From NCBI GenBank assembly GCA_937901745.1, contig CALGSZ010000136.1, positions 1-7,572 on the forward strand: 7,572 nucleotides of DNA, read 5' to 3'. The position numbers were made by a program, and so were the translations under genes. The notes under the pieces are model-generated. The model ran no database searches, was not told the DNA's origin, and saw only the letters and a list, made by a program, of their open reading frames with translations. This document shows positions 1 to 4,725 of the stretch, in pieces; position 1 is the stretch's first letter; the number at the start of each line of letters is the position of its first letter. This DNA comes from an uncultured Chloroflexota bacterium. Lineage in GTDB: Bacteria; Chloroflexota; Chloroflexia; Thermomicrobiales; UBA6265.

Positions 1-1
1 T

Positions 2-17
2 CCGCAGCAGAATGCGG
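2..17. other. Small inverted repeat at the left edge
   Basis: CCGCA (2-6) can pair with TGCGG (13-17) across a 6-nt loop. It lies just outside the att-like site and is followed by an AT-rich stretch (19-24). It could be the end of a terminator for a gene left of the window or part of a recombinase or regulator site. It is short and may be chance. Confidence 0.15.
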
Positions 18-29
18 GAAATAACGTGC

Positions 30-75
30 ACGCCCCTAGTTGCTGCTCTCGTTGAGAGGCATAAGCTAGGGGCGT
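30..75. other. Candidate phage attachment site (attP or att half-site) next to the integrase gene
   Basis: A perfect 10-bp inverted repeat, ACGCCCCTAG at 30-39 and CTAGGGGCGT at 66-75, is symmetric about 52.5, so its centre falls between the two T's at 52-53. A second, inner pair (CTCTC 46-50, GAGAG 54-58) lies almost on the same axis. Large serine integrases use att sites of about 40-50 bp made of imperfect inverted half-sites around a non-palindromic dinucleotide, and attP usually adjoins the integrase gene. The 46-bp span, the C-rich left and G-rich right arms, the TT centre and the position directly before the integrase start all fit. Two equal arms argue for an intact attP rather than a hybrid attL or attR. 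The same sequence could instead be an RNA hairpin or an operator. No partner site is visible, so the call is an inference. Confidence 0.5.
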
Positions 76-1509
76 ATGCGGCTGGACGGCTACATACGGG
101 TGTCGAAGGTCGGCGAGCGTGAGGGCGAGAGCTTCATCTCCCCCGAGGTCCAACGGGAGCAGATCGAGCGCTGGGCCGCCCTCCGCGAAGTCGAGATCGC
201 CAACTGGGAGACGGACCTTGATCGTACCGGCAAAGTGCTGGCTCGACCCGGCCTCGACCGCATCTTGGAGCGAATTCGGAACGGGGAGACTGGGGGCATC
301 GCAGTAGCCCGGATCGACCGCCTCTCCCGTGCCGGCGTCGCGGATGCGCTCAAGCTCGTAGCTGAGATTGTGGAGAACGGCGGAACGCTCGCCTCCGTCG
401 ACCTCGGGATCGACCCGACGACGATCTTCGGTGAGTTCGCCCTGACGATTATGCTCGCCCTCGCCCGGATGCAGTCCCGCCAGATCGGCGAGGGCTGGTA
501 CTCGGCCCGCAAGGCGGCCGTGGAGCGGGGTGTCTTCGTCGGCGGCTTCGTCCCACCCGGCTATCGCAAGCGCGACGATGGACGGCTCGAGCCAGACCCG
601 GCGGTCGACCGCGAAGTCATCTCCGGCCTCTTCTCCCGCAGGGCCGCGCGCGAGTCGTGGTCGCGCCTCGCTCGGTGGCTTAGTGGCGAGTTGGGCTACG
701 AGGTCAGCATCCCGACCGTCCGCAACCTGATCGCCAACCGCGTCTATCTTGGGGAGGTCAACGGGGGGCAGGGCATGATCAACCGCCGCGCCCATGAGCC
801 CCTGGTATCTCGGGCGCTGTGGGAGGCCGCAAACTCGGTCAGGGGCGTGGTCCCTGCACGGAGCGGCAACAGCTCCGGCCTGCTCTCGGGGCTGGTGCGT
901 TGCTCTGGCTGCCGGTACGCGATGAAGGTCTCGATGAACCGGACGCGGGGCGGCAAAGGCTTCCGCGAATATCGCTGCAAGGCGACCCGTGGGGAAACGA
1001 CCGAGCGCTGTCCCGAACCGGCCTCCATCTCCGCCCACCTCATCGAGAAGCACGTCCTCGAACGCTTCTTCGAGCGGGTCGGCGACTACCGGATGTGGCA
1101 GGTCGACGGCGCCGCAGAGGTCGCCGCCCTCGAAGGGAAGTTGGTTGAAGCTGAAGCCGAGCTTGACGCCGCGCTGGATACGCGACTCGCCGATGCCCTC
1201 GGGGCAGACTCCGCCCGCTATCTCGACCTCGTGGCCGCGCGTAGGGAAGCCGTCGACATGTGGCGATCCAAACTTGCCGACGCGCAGGCAACTGACATCG
1301 CCCTTCCCGACGCCCGGGACCTCGAGGAGCTTTGGCCGGACCTCACGCTTCAAGAGCAACGGCGCCTCCTAGCCTCCGCCCTTGACTGCGTGTTTGTCCG
1401 CAAAGGCCGCGGCGTCGACCGAACGCACCTCTGCTGGACCGGTGAAGCCCCCGAGCTCCCCCGCAGCGGTGCCCGGTGGACCCCCCAGCGGTTCGACTTT
1501 CCATCGTGA
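76..1509 (+). CDS. int: Large serine recombinase / phage integrase
   Basis: This 477-aa protein is a site-specific DNA recombinase that would join and excise the element at att sites through a serine-DNA intermediate. The N-terminal catalytic domain (about residues 3-150) carries the YIRVS motif with R8 and nucleophile S10, and the VARIDRLSR motif with D81, R82 and R85, matching the active-site residues of resolvases and invertases. A 'recombinase' DNA-binding domain follows (about 158-260). Next comes a zinc ribbon with C276, C279, C301 and C312, interrupted by a helical coiled-coil stretch (about 344-402), as in large serine integrases. The C-terminal part (about 413-477) looks complete. 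The length is at the short end of the usual range but no key residue is missing. The ATG at 76 is chosen because the alignment begins at once with the catalytic strand and AGGGG (68-72) lies just upstream, although the 3-nt spacing is tight. It is the only + strand gene and converges on the cassette. Confidence 0.97.
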   Translation: MRLDGYIRVSKVGEREGESFISPEVQREQIERWAALREVEIANWETDLDRTGKVLARPGLDRILERIRNGETGGIAVARIDRLSRAGVADALKLVAEIVENGGTLASVDLGIDPTTIFGEFALTIMLALARMQSRQIGEGWYSARKAAVERGVFVGGFVPPGYRKRDDGRLEPDPAVDREVISGLFSRRAARESWSRLARWLSGELGYEVSIPTVRNLIANRVYLGEVNGGQGMINRRAHEPLVSRALWEAANSVRGVVPARSGNSSGLLSGLVRCSGCRYAMKVSMNRTRGGKGFREYRCKATRGETTERCPEPASISAHLIEKHVLERFFERVGDYRMWQVDGAAEVAALEGKLVEAEAELDAALDTRLADALGADSARYLDLVAARREAVDMWRSKLADAQATDIALPDARDLEELWPDLTLQEQRRLLASALDCVFVRKGRGVDRTHLCWTGEAPELPRSGARWTPQRFDFPS

Positions 1510-1575
1510 CCCGGTGCGCTCGCGCATGATCTGCGCGAGGGTCTTGGCCACTGCATCCCGAACGGGATCGCTCAG
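1369..1575 (-). CDS. Possible small protein antisense to the integrase 3' end (doubtful)
   Basis: An open frame of 68 codons runs from a CTG at 1575, or 60 codons from a GTG at 1551, to a TAG at 1369-1371, overlapping the last 141 bases of the integrase gene on the other strand. The N-terminal part (LSDPVRDAVAKTLAQIMRER) lies largely outside the integrase gene, is an amphipathic helix and has GC-rich third codon positions. The rest is glycine/alanine-rich and lies where the integrase frame itself is clearly coding. AGGGGGG precedes the CTG, but CTG starts are rare, and the GTG at 1551 has no good ribosome site. It could be a tiny last gene of the leftward cassette or a chance open frame in GC-rich DNA. 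I do not recognise it. Confidence 0.2.
   Translation of the reverse strand: MSDPVRDAVAKTLAQIMRERTGSRWKVEPLGGPPGTAAGELGGFTGPAEVRSVDAAAFADKHAVKGGG
1519..1539 (+). terminator. Hairpin just after the integrase gene, probable terminator
   Basis: CTCGCGCA (1519-1526) and TGCGCGAG (1532-1539) form a perfect 8-bp, GC-rich stem with a 5-nt loop, nine bases after the integrase stop codon. There is no run of T after the stem, but many high-GC bacterial terminators lack one. A minus-strand ORF also runs through it, so coding constraint is an alternative explanation. Confidence 0.45.
1555..1568. other. Short palindrome in the convergent gap
   Basis: ATCCCG (1555-1560) faces CGGGAT (1563-1568) around two bases. 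As RNA it would form ATCCC-GAAC-GGGAT on one strand and ATCCC-GTTC-GGGAT on the other. It lies between the ends of the two convergent transcription units and may assist termination on either strand or bind a protein. It is short, so the call is weak. Confidence 0.2.
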
Positions 1576-1591
1576 CGCCTATCCCCCCTAG

Positions 1592-1612
1592 CCACCCGCA
1601 TGGATGGGGTGG
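1592..1612 (-). terminator. Possible terminator of the leftward cassette
   Basis: Read on the minus strand, ten bases after the stop codon of the last cassette gene, CCACCC (1612-1607) can pair with GGGTGG (1597-1592) across a 9-nt loop. No T-run follows. The + strand of this spot carries closely spaced G runs (1602-1617), which could also form a quadruplex. Position supports a terminator, but stem strength is modest. Confidence 0.3.
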
Positions 1613-1621
1613 GTGGGTTGT

Positions 1622-2605
1622 TCAGTCGATCGCCTCCACCACGCTGCGGATGTAGTCGGAGTCCAGCAGCGTCCCATCGGGCATCTCTGCGTACCGCACG
1701 ATCTCCAGCTTCGCCGGGTCGCACTGTCCGCGCAGCACCGTCCCAGCCTCCAGGGTCTCTCCCGCTGGGTTCGTGACCGGCTGCGTCAGGGCTGCTTCGA
1801 CGCCCACCGTGCCATCCTCGAACCAGCTTGCGATCTCCCCCTCGACGCCGGGGCCAGGAACCATCAAGACCTCCCCCCGGCGAGCGCGAACGGTCGCCAT
1901 CGGCGGCCAGTCGATCATGAGCCGCTGCACGGACTCGGGCCGCTCACGAATCCAGTTCGTCATCTCGTCTCGCATCTGCGCCCCTCCATCGGCTCCGGCC
2001 ACCAACGGTAGCCCAGCGCTTTCCAAAACCCATCCCGTGCCTTGAGGTGCGAGACGGGCTGCCTCCCAAGCCGCCTGCTCCCCGTACTCCGGGCTATGCA
2101 TCGCCGCTTCACGAGCTTGCTCCCGCCAATGCTCTGAAAGGGCGCGACCATCATCGACAGCCGCGCCCTCAGCTACAGGAATGGCTTCATGTCCCCTCGG
2201 ACAATGGGCATCGGCATCACCTCCCTCTGTGTCGGGTTGCTCGGTATGGGCAGTTATGGGCGACTTGTCTCCGGCCTCTGACCGTCCAGAGATGTTTGCC
2301 ATATCGGGTTGCTCGGAAAGCTTCTGCCGCAGACACTGGCGGTCCCATTCCGCCAGTTGCAGTTCAACCCGGAGGTCGCTGGCTTCGAGTTTCGCCGCCT
2401 CGGTCTTCTCGCGCTCTGCCTGTAGGGCGGCCTCGTGCTCGGAGACGGGCATGACCTCGACGGGATCGATCGTCGCGGGGTGACCGCACGCTGGGCAAGG
2501 ATGCTGGAAGCCGGGCCTCGCCTCGCGGTTGAGCGCGCCGCAGTCGCACTCCCAGAACACCCAGCGAAGCCGCTCCACCTCTTGCTGCTCTCGATCAGTG
2601 GGCAT
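1622..2605 (-). CDS. Unknown 327-aa protein with N-terminal zinc ribbon and coiled coil, last gene of the cassette
   Basis: I do not recognise this family. The N-terminus (about residues 15-45) has a probable zinc ribbon with C20-x-C22 and C37-x2-C40. It is followed by a charged helical stretch (about 55-98) likely to form a coiled coil. A low-complexity linker (about 98-145) carries the tetrapeptide EQPD twice, encoded by an exact 13-bp repeat. A second helical part follows (about 150-220). The C-terminal part (about 225-327) is rich in short hydrophobic segments (for example VRARRGEVLMVPG and EIASWFEDGTVGV) and looks like a compact beta-rich domain. It could be a fusion of two small phage proteins. 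The ATG at 2605 overlaps the end of the preceding gene by 11 nt, and a GAGAGGAG-like ribosome site (2611-2620) lies in that gene's last codons. Nucleic-acid binding is possible from the zinc ribbon but not shown. Confidence 0.75.
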   Translation of the reverse strand: MPTDREQQEVERLRWVFWECDCGALNREARPGFQHPCPACGHPATIDPVEVMPVSEHEAALQAEREKTEAAKLEASDLRVELQLAEWDRQCLRQKLSEQPDMANISGRSEAGDKSPITAHTEQPDTEGGDADAHCPRGHEAIPVAEGAAVDDGRALSEHWREQAREAAMHSPEYGEQAAWEAARLAPQGTGWVLESAGLPLVAGADGGAQMRDEMTNWIRERPESVQRLMIDWPPMATVRARRGEVLMVPGPGVEGEIASWFEDGTVGVEAALTQPVTNPAGETLEAGTVLRGQCDPAKLEIVRYAEMPDGTLLDSDYIRSVVEAID

Positions 2606-2942
2606 GGTCGGTCTCCTCTCTCAGGTGCTCGGGTTGCGGGGTAGGGTGGGCGCGGCCCGCTCGGAAGCCGTCGAACCCGCGCCACTGATTGCCAAGGCCG
2701 GTGGCCGCCCAGGACGTGACGCGATATTTGGCGCGGTAGTCGGACGGCCCGTAGGGCACCGTGCGCCGCTCGAACCTCGGCGCGCTCTCCTTGCACATGG
2801 CGATCAGACGCGAGACAAGCCACTGCGTTGGCGGTCGGCGGAACCCGAGCTTGGCGATCCCCTCGCGAAGGTCTTCCGCTGCCCACCAGTCGCCGCCCAT
2901 CAGGAACGCGACGAGGGCGATGGTGTCGTCAGTCGGCCGCAT
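2595..2942 (-). CDS. Small unknown protein, possible winged-helix DNA-binding protein
   Basis: The protein has 115 aa from the ATG at 2942. The order of elements resembles a winged helix: helix (DDTIALVAFLMGG), WWAAEDLREGIAKLGF, a helix with QWLVSRLIAMCKES, then FERRTV and AKYRVTSWA as a possible beta wing. The C-terminal 25 residues are disordered-looking (HPTPQPEHLREETDHAH). This is a fold impression, not a family match. A GTG at 2951 in the same frame is less likely as the start because the GAGGAGG at 2952-2958 would touch it directly, while that site is 9 nt from the ATG at 2942. The start overlaps the preceding gene by 14 nt, and the last codons overlap the next gene. A regulator of the element is a reasonable guess. 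Confidence 0.65.
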   Translation of the reverse strand: MRPTDDTIALVAFLMGGDWWAAEDLREGIAKLGFRRPPTQWLVSRLIAMCKESAPRFERRTVPYGPSDYRAKYRVTSWAATGLGNQWRGFDGFRAGRAHPTPQPEHLREETDHAH

Positions 2943-3309
2943 CCCGCTCACCCTCCTCTAGGTCTCTCCAGGGGGACTCGGTGACGGTGCGGTGCTGGAC
3001 CGCGACCCCTGAAACGCCGAGGGACCGCATGTAGTCGGCTAGGCCCTCGCAGCCCTCAAGGTCGAGGGGTTCGCCGAGCGAGTTGAGGTAGCGGGGGATC
3101 TCTCGCTCGCCACGTCGCTGGACCACCCGGTACTCCCGCCTCACCTCTCCCGGTTCCTCTAGGGCGGCCTCTAGCTTGAAAGCTGCTGCGGCGTCGACCG
3201 GGGTGACCTGCCAGCCCTCCTTGGCCATCGCGGCCTTCCACGTCAGCATCGCTTCGACCTCCTTCCGCCTCATCGGCGGCAAGGTCACGTAGTCGTCAGG
3301 CTGGGTCAT
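2929..3309 (-). CDS. Unknown 126-aa protein of the cassette
   Basis: I do not recognise this family. The sequence is soluble and mixed alpha/beta: a helical N-terminal half (MRRKEVEAMLTWKAAMAKEG, residues 13-32; AAAAFKLEAALEE, 40-52), then a basic segment REYRVVQRRGEREI (58-71) and a segment with YLNSLGEPLDLEGCEGLADYMRSLGV (74-99). There is no signal peptide, membrane segment or metal-site cluster. The ATG at 3309 has GAGAGGAGA (3314-3322) a few bases upstream and overlaps the preceding gene by 14 nt. The C-terminus (DLEEGERDAAD) carries the ribosome site of the next gene. Confidence 0.7.
   Translation of the reverse strand: MTQPDDYVTLPPMRRKEVEAMLTWKAAMAKEGWQVTPVDAAAAFKLEAALEEPGEVRREYRVVQRRGEREIPRYLNSLGEPLDLEGCEGLADYMRSLGVSGVAVQHRTVTESPWRDLEEGERDAAD
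2952..2958 (-). promoter_or_regulatory. Ribosome binding site deciding the start at 2942
   Basis: GAGGAGG on the minus strand lies 9 nt before ATG 2942 and 0 nt before GTG 2951. This favours the ATG. The site is inside the coding end of the preceding gene (residues LEEGE), so the two are probably coupled. Confidence 0.6.
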
Positions 3310-3514
3310 GCGTTCTCCTCTCGGGCTTTCCCCACGGCGTGGTCGTCAACTGCGCGGCCCAGTGCTTGAAGCGCCGTCCGTCAGGCCAGGTCGCCCAGGC
3401 CCAACCGTCCCGATCAGGTGGCTCGGCCTGCACTTCGACGTCGAGGTAGAAGCGGGTCTCTACTCTCACCGCGTCGATCACCTTCTCTTCGTGGGCCTGG
3501 CGGTCGTCAGCCAC
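3296..3514 (-). CDS. Unknown 72-aa protein of the cassette
   Basis: The protein starts at GTG 3514 (GTG GCT GAC GAC) and reads VADDRQAHEEKVIDAVRVETRF and so on. An acidic, helical N-terminus leads into alternating hydrophobic residues (RVETRFYLDVEVQAE, 17-31) and a tryptophan-rich part (DGWAWATWPDGRRFKHWA, 36-53), suggesting a small beta-sheet domain. An in-frame upstream start at 3640 is rejected because it would read through the preceding gene and give an arginine/cysteine-rich shadow sequence. GTG 3514 overlaps the preceding stop as GTGGCTGA (8 nt), with a G-rich ribosome site in the preceding gene's last codons. I do not recognise the family and offer no function. Confidence 0.65.
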   Translation of the reverse strand: MADDRQAHEEKVIDAVRVETRFYLDVEVQAEPPDRDGWAWATWPDGRRFKHWAAQLTTTPWGKPERRTHDPA

Positions 3515-3746
3515 GGTCGCCCCCCTGCTCTCCAGCGGCCACCGGCTCATAGAGCGGCAGATCGTTCGGATCAAGCAGCAGGGTGCGCGCCCGCGTGAAC
3601 ACCGGCAGAACCGAAAACTCCACGACCGGAGCACCGCCATCGCGGGTGAACCGCTTCCACGCCGCAGGCGGATCGTGGACCGGCACGTGGAGGCGCGCGT
3701 AGGTGCCCATCTGCAACGGCAGCGGCGGCGGATCGACCGGGATCAC
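3507..3746 (-). CDS. Unknown 79-aa protein of the cassette
   Basis: The gene starts at GTG 3746, in the four-base overlap GTGA with the preceding gene. The protein begins with a proline-rich stretch (MIPVDPPPLPLQMG) and continues with strand-like segments (TYARLHVPVHD, 15-25; VVEFSVLPVFTRARTLLLDP, 41-60), so it is probably a compact beta-rich soluble protein. It ends AGEQGGDRG. The same frame stays open upstream to 4028, but that extension is an arginine/histidine/proline-rich shadow of the preceding gene. Its last codons repeat a 19-bp sequence also found at the end of the preceding gene and supply the G-rich ribosome site of the next one. I do not recognise the family. Confidence 0.65.
   Translation of the reverse strand: MIPVDPPPLPLQMGTYARLHVPVHDPPAAWKRFTRDGGAPVVEFSVLPVFTRARTLLLDPNDLPLYEPVAAGEQGGDRG
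3520..3538 (-). repeat. 19-bp gene-end repeat, copy 2
   Basis: This is an exact copy of 3753-3771. It encodes the AGEQGG tail of the 79-aa protein and contains the purine-rich, ribosome-site-like sequence (GGAGAGCAGGGGGG) for the next gene, which starts at GTG 3514. Confidence 0.7.
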
Positions 3747-4555
3747 TCGGCTCCCCCCTGCTCTCCAGCGGTGTGGTGGGTGGCGGGATCGACGTCGCCA
3801 TCCTCCCCACCTCCCTGCTGCCCCTCCGTGGGGTCGGGTGGCTGGCAGTCGGGGCAGCCGGGGCAGGGCACGTGCTTGGGGCCTTCGAGCGGCCACATGA
3901 TGTTGCGGCGGCGGCCGGTGCCAGCGCACCTGTTGATCTCGCGCTCGCCCTTCGATTCCGTGGGCTCGGTGCTGGGGAGGGCGGCGTCGAGGGCGGCTTC
4001 GATCATGCGGTGCGCCGCCTTGAGCCAATAGCCGTTAGCAAACGCCTGCCGGATCGACTCGACGGTGACCGCCCTTCCCTCCTGATCCTGGGGGTCGGGC
4101 TGCGGGGACCGCTGCTCGGCCCCCTCTCCAGGCGAGCGGTCCTGGTCGGGCTGGGTGGAGTGATCGACGTAGTGCGTCGGCCCCCATTCGAACACCGCGT
4201 CGCCGTCCGATCCGAACTCCAGGAAGCGGTAGGTGCCCTCGGCAAGCTGGATCGGCCGGAGGTCTCGGGCGAAGCCCGCTCTGTCGCTCAGTGGGCCGCC
4301 GACGAAGCTGATAACGATCTGGCGGTCCGCAATCTCCTGCTCCGCGGTGAACTCTGCCGCCCCTCCCTCCTGATCCTGAGGGTCGGGCTGCCGGGCGAGT
4401 CGCGTCTTTCGGCGCCTGTCGATTTGTAGCTCCTTGCCAGCGAGATGGCTCATGGGGGCGTCGAGAGCGCGCCAGACCTTGCCGTCGATCCTCACGCCGC
4501 CCTGGTGGAGCAGGCGGAAGCGCTCCCGCAGCTCGCGAAGTTCCTGCTTGGTCAC
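3743..4555 (-). CDS. Unknown 270-aa composite protein with internal linker repeats
   Basis: The protein looks like several small modules joined by low-complexity linkers. Residues 1-54 are helical and basic (MTKQELRELRERFRLLHQGG). Residues 55-68 are a linker QPDPQDQEGGA. Residues about 76-130 are a beta-rich module (ADRQIVISFVGGPLS and so on to FEWGPTHY); the FVGGPL motif recalls small proteins of actinobacterial phages. Residues 130-162 hold two linkers, HSTQPDQDRSPGEGA and a second QPDPQDQEG. Residues 164-192 are helical (ESIRQAFANGYWLKAAHRMIEAALDAAL). Residues 210-237 have C210, C231, C234 and C237, a possible metal site. The tail is Gly/Glu-rich. GTG 4555 overlaps the preceding stop as GTGA and has AAGGAGG (4560-4566) four bases upstream. 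Function unknown. One reading is a fusion of formerly separate genes. Confidence 0.7.
   Translation of the reverse strand: MTKQELRELRERFRLLHQGGVRIDGKVWRALDAPMSHLAGKELQIDRRRKTRLARQPDPQDQEGGAAEFTAEQEIADRQIVISFVGGPLSDRAGFARDLRPIQLAEGTYRFLEFGSDGDAVFEWGPTHYVDHSTQPDQDRSPGEGAEQRSPQPDPQDQEGRAVTVESIRQAFANGYWLKAAHRMIEAALDAALPSTEPTESKGEREINRCAGTGRRRNIMWPLEGPKHVPCPGCPDCQPPDPTEGQQGGGEDGDVDPATHHTAGEQGGAE
3753..3771 (-). repeat. 19-bp gene-end repeat, copy 1
   Basis: This is an exact copy of 3520-3538. It encodes the AGEQGG tail of the 270-aa protein just before its stop, and contains the ribosome-site-like sequence for GTG 3746. Confidence 0.7.
4071..4107 (-). repeat. 37-bp linker repeat, downstream copy
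   Basis: It matches 4359-4395 at 34 of 37 bases, 288 bp away, in the same reading frame. Both copies encode QPDPQDQEG followed by G or R. Confidence 0.75.
4119..4169 (-). repeat. 51-bp linker repeat, copy in the 270-aa gene
   Basis: It matches 6004-6054 at 50 of 51 bases (only 4145 against 6030 differs). It encodes VDHSTQPDQDRSPGEGA. The two host genes are otherwise unrelated. Confidence 0.85.
4359..4395 (-). repeat. 37-bp linker repeat, upstream copy
   Basis: It matches 4071-4107 at 34 of 37 bases. It joins the basic N-terminal module of the 270-aa protein to the FVGGPL module. Confidence 0.75.
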
Positions 4556-4725
4556 TTCGCCTCCTTGTCGACCGCTTCATCCCAGTGCGCGACGTACACG
4601 CTTACCGAATCGCGGGCGCCCCACTCGATCATGACAGCGGCGTGCTGGGCGCACTTTTCGCAGTCGTCGGCGGCGGCGACGGCGCCGCGAATCTCGCCCG
4701 TCTCGGGGTCGAACAGGTCAGACAC
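4552..4725 (-). CDS. Small 57-aa CxxC protein
   Basis: A short gene lies between the methyltransferase and the 270-aa gene. It reads MSDLFDPETGEIRGAV, then AADDCEKCAQHAAV, ending VAHWDEAVDKEAK. GTG 4725 overlaps the methyltransferase stop as GTGTCTGA (8 nt) and has GAGGAGG at good spacing (4735-4741) upstream. Its own stop overlaps the next start as GTGA. C22 and C25 with H28 could be half of a zinc site or a redox CxxC pair, and nothing more can be said of its function. The tight overlap at both ends and the good ribosome site are the main evidence that it is real. Confidence 0.65.
   Translation of the reverse strand: MSDLFDPETGEIRGAVAAADDCEKCAQHAAVMIEWGARDSVSVYVAHWDEAVDKEAK

Noticed and set aside
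40..65. Sigma-70-like promoter for the integrase (TTGCTG at 40-45 and CATAAG at 60-65)
   Set aside because: The spacer is only 14 bp and both boxes match poorly, so it is not listed as a feature.
30..75. Intrinsic terminator reading of the repeat before the integrase
   Set aside because: No T-run follows the stem, which runs directly into a start codon. An att site or translation control fits better.
90..512. 140-codon minus-strand open frame opposite the integrase catalytic domain
   Set aside because: The + strand encodes an unmistakable serine recombinase domain there. The antisense frame is Ser/Arg-rich without a recognisable fold.
2254..2886. 210-codon minus-strand open frame across the 327-aa and 115-aa genes
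   Set aside because: It is out of frame with both, rich in Arg/Pro/Ser, and would cross a clear gene junction. The other frames have coherent helices and a zinc ribbon.
3515..3640. Upstream start of the 72-aa gene at 3640
   Set aside because: The added residues are Arg/Cys/Ser-rich shadow sequence over the 79-aa gene. GTG 3514 gives an 8-nt overlap with the preceding stop.
3773..4429. 218-codon open frame on the + strand opposite the 270-aa gene
   Set aside because: It is a GC-rich antisense shadow with Val/Leu/Gly-rich sequence and no ribosome site, opposite a gene tied into the cassette by overlaps at both ends.
4035..4580. 181-codon minus-strand open frame
   Set aside because: It is an arginine/proline/glycine-rich shadow in another frame of the 270-aa gene and would destroy the 57-aa/270-aa junction with its good ribosome site.
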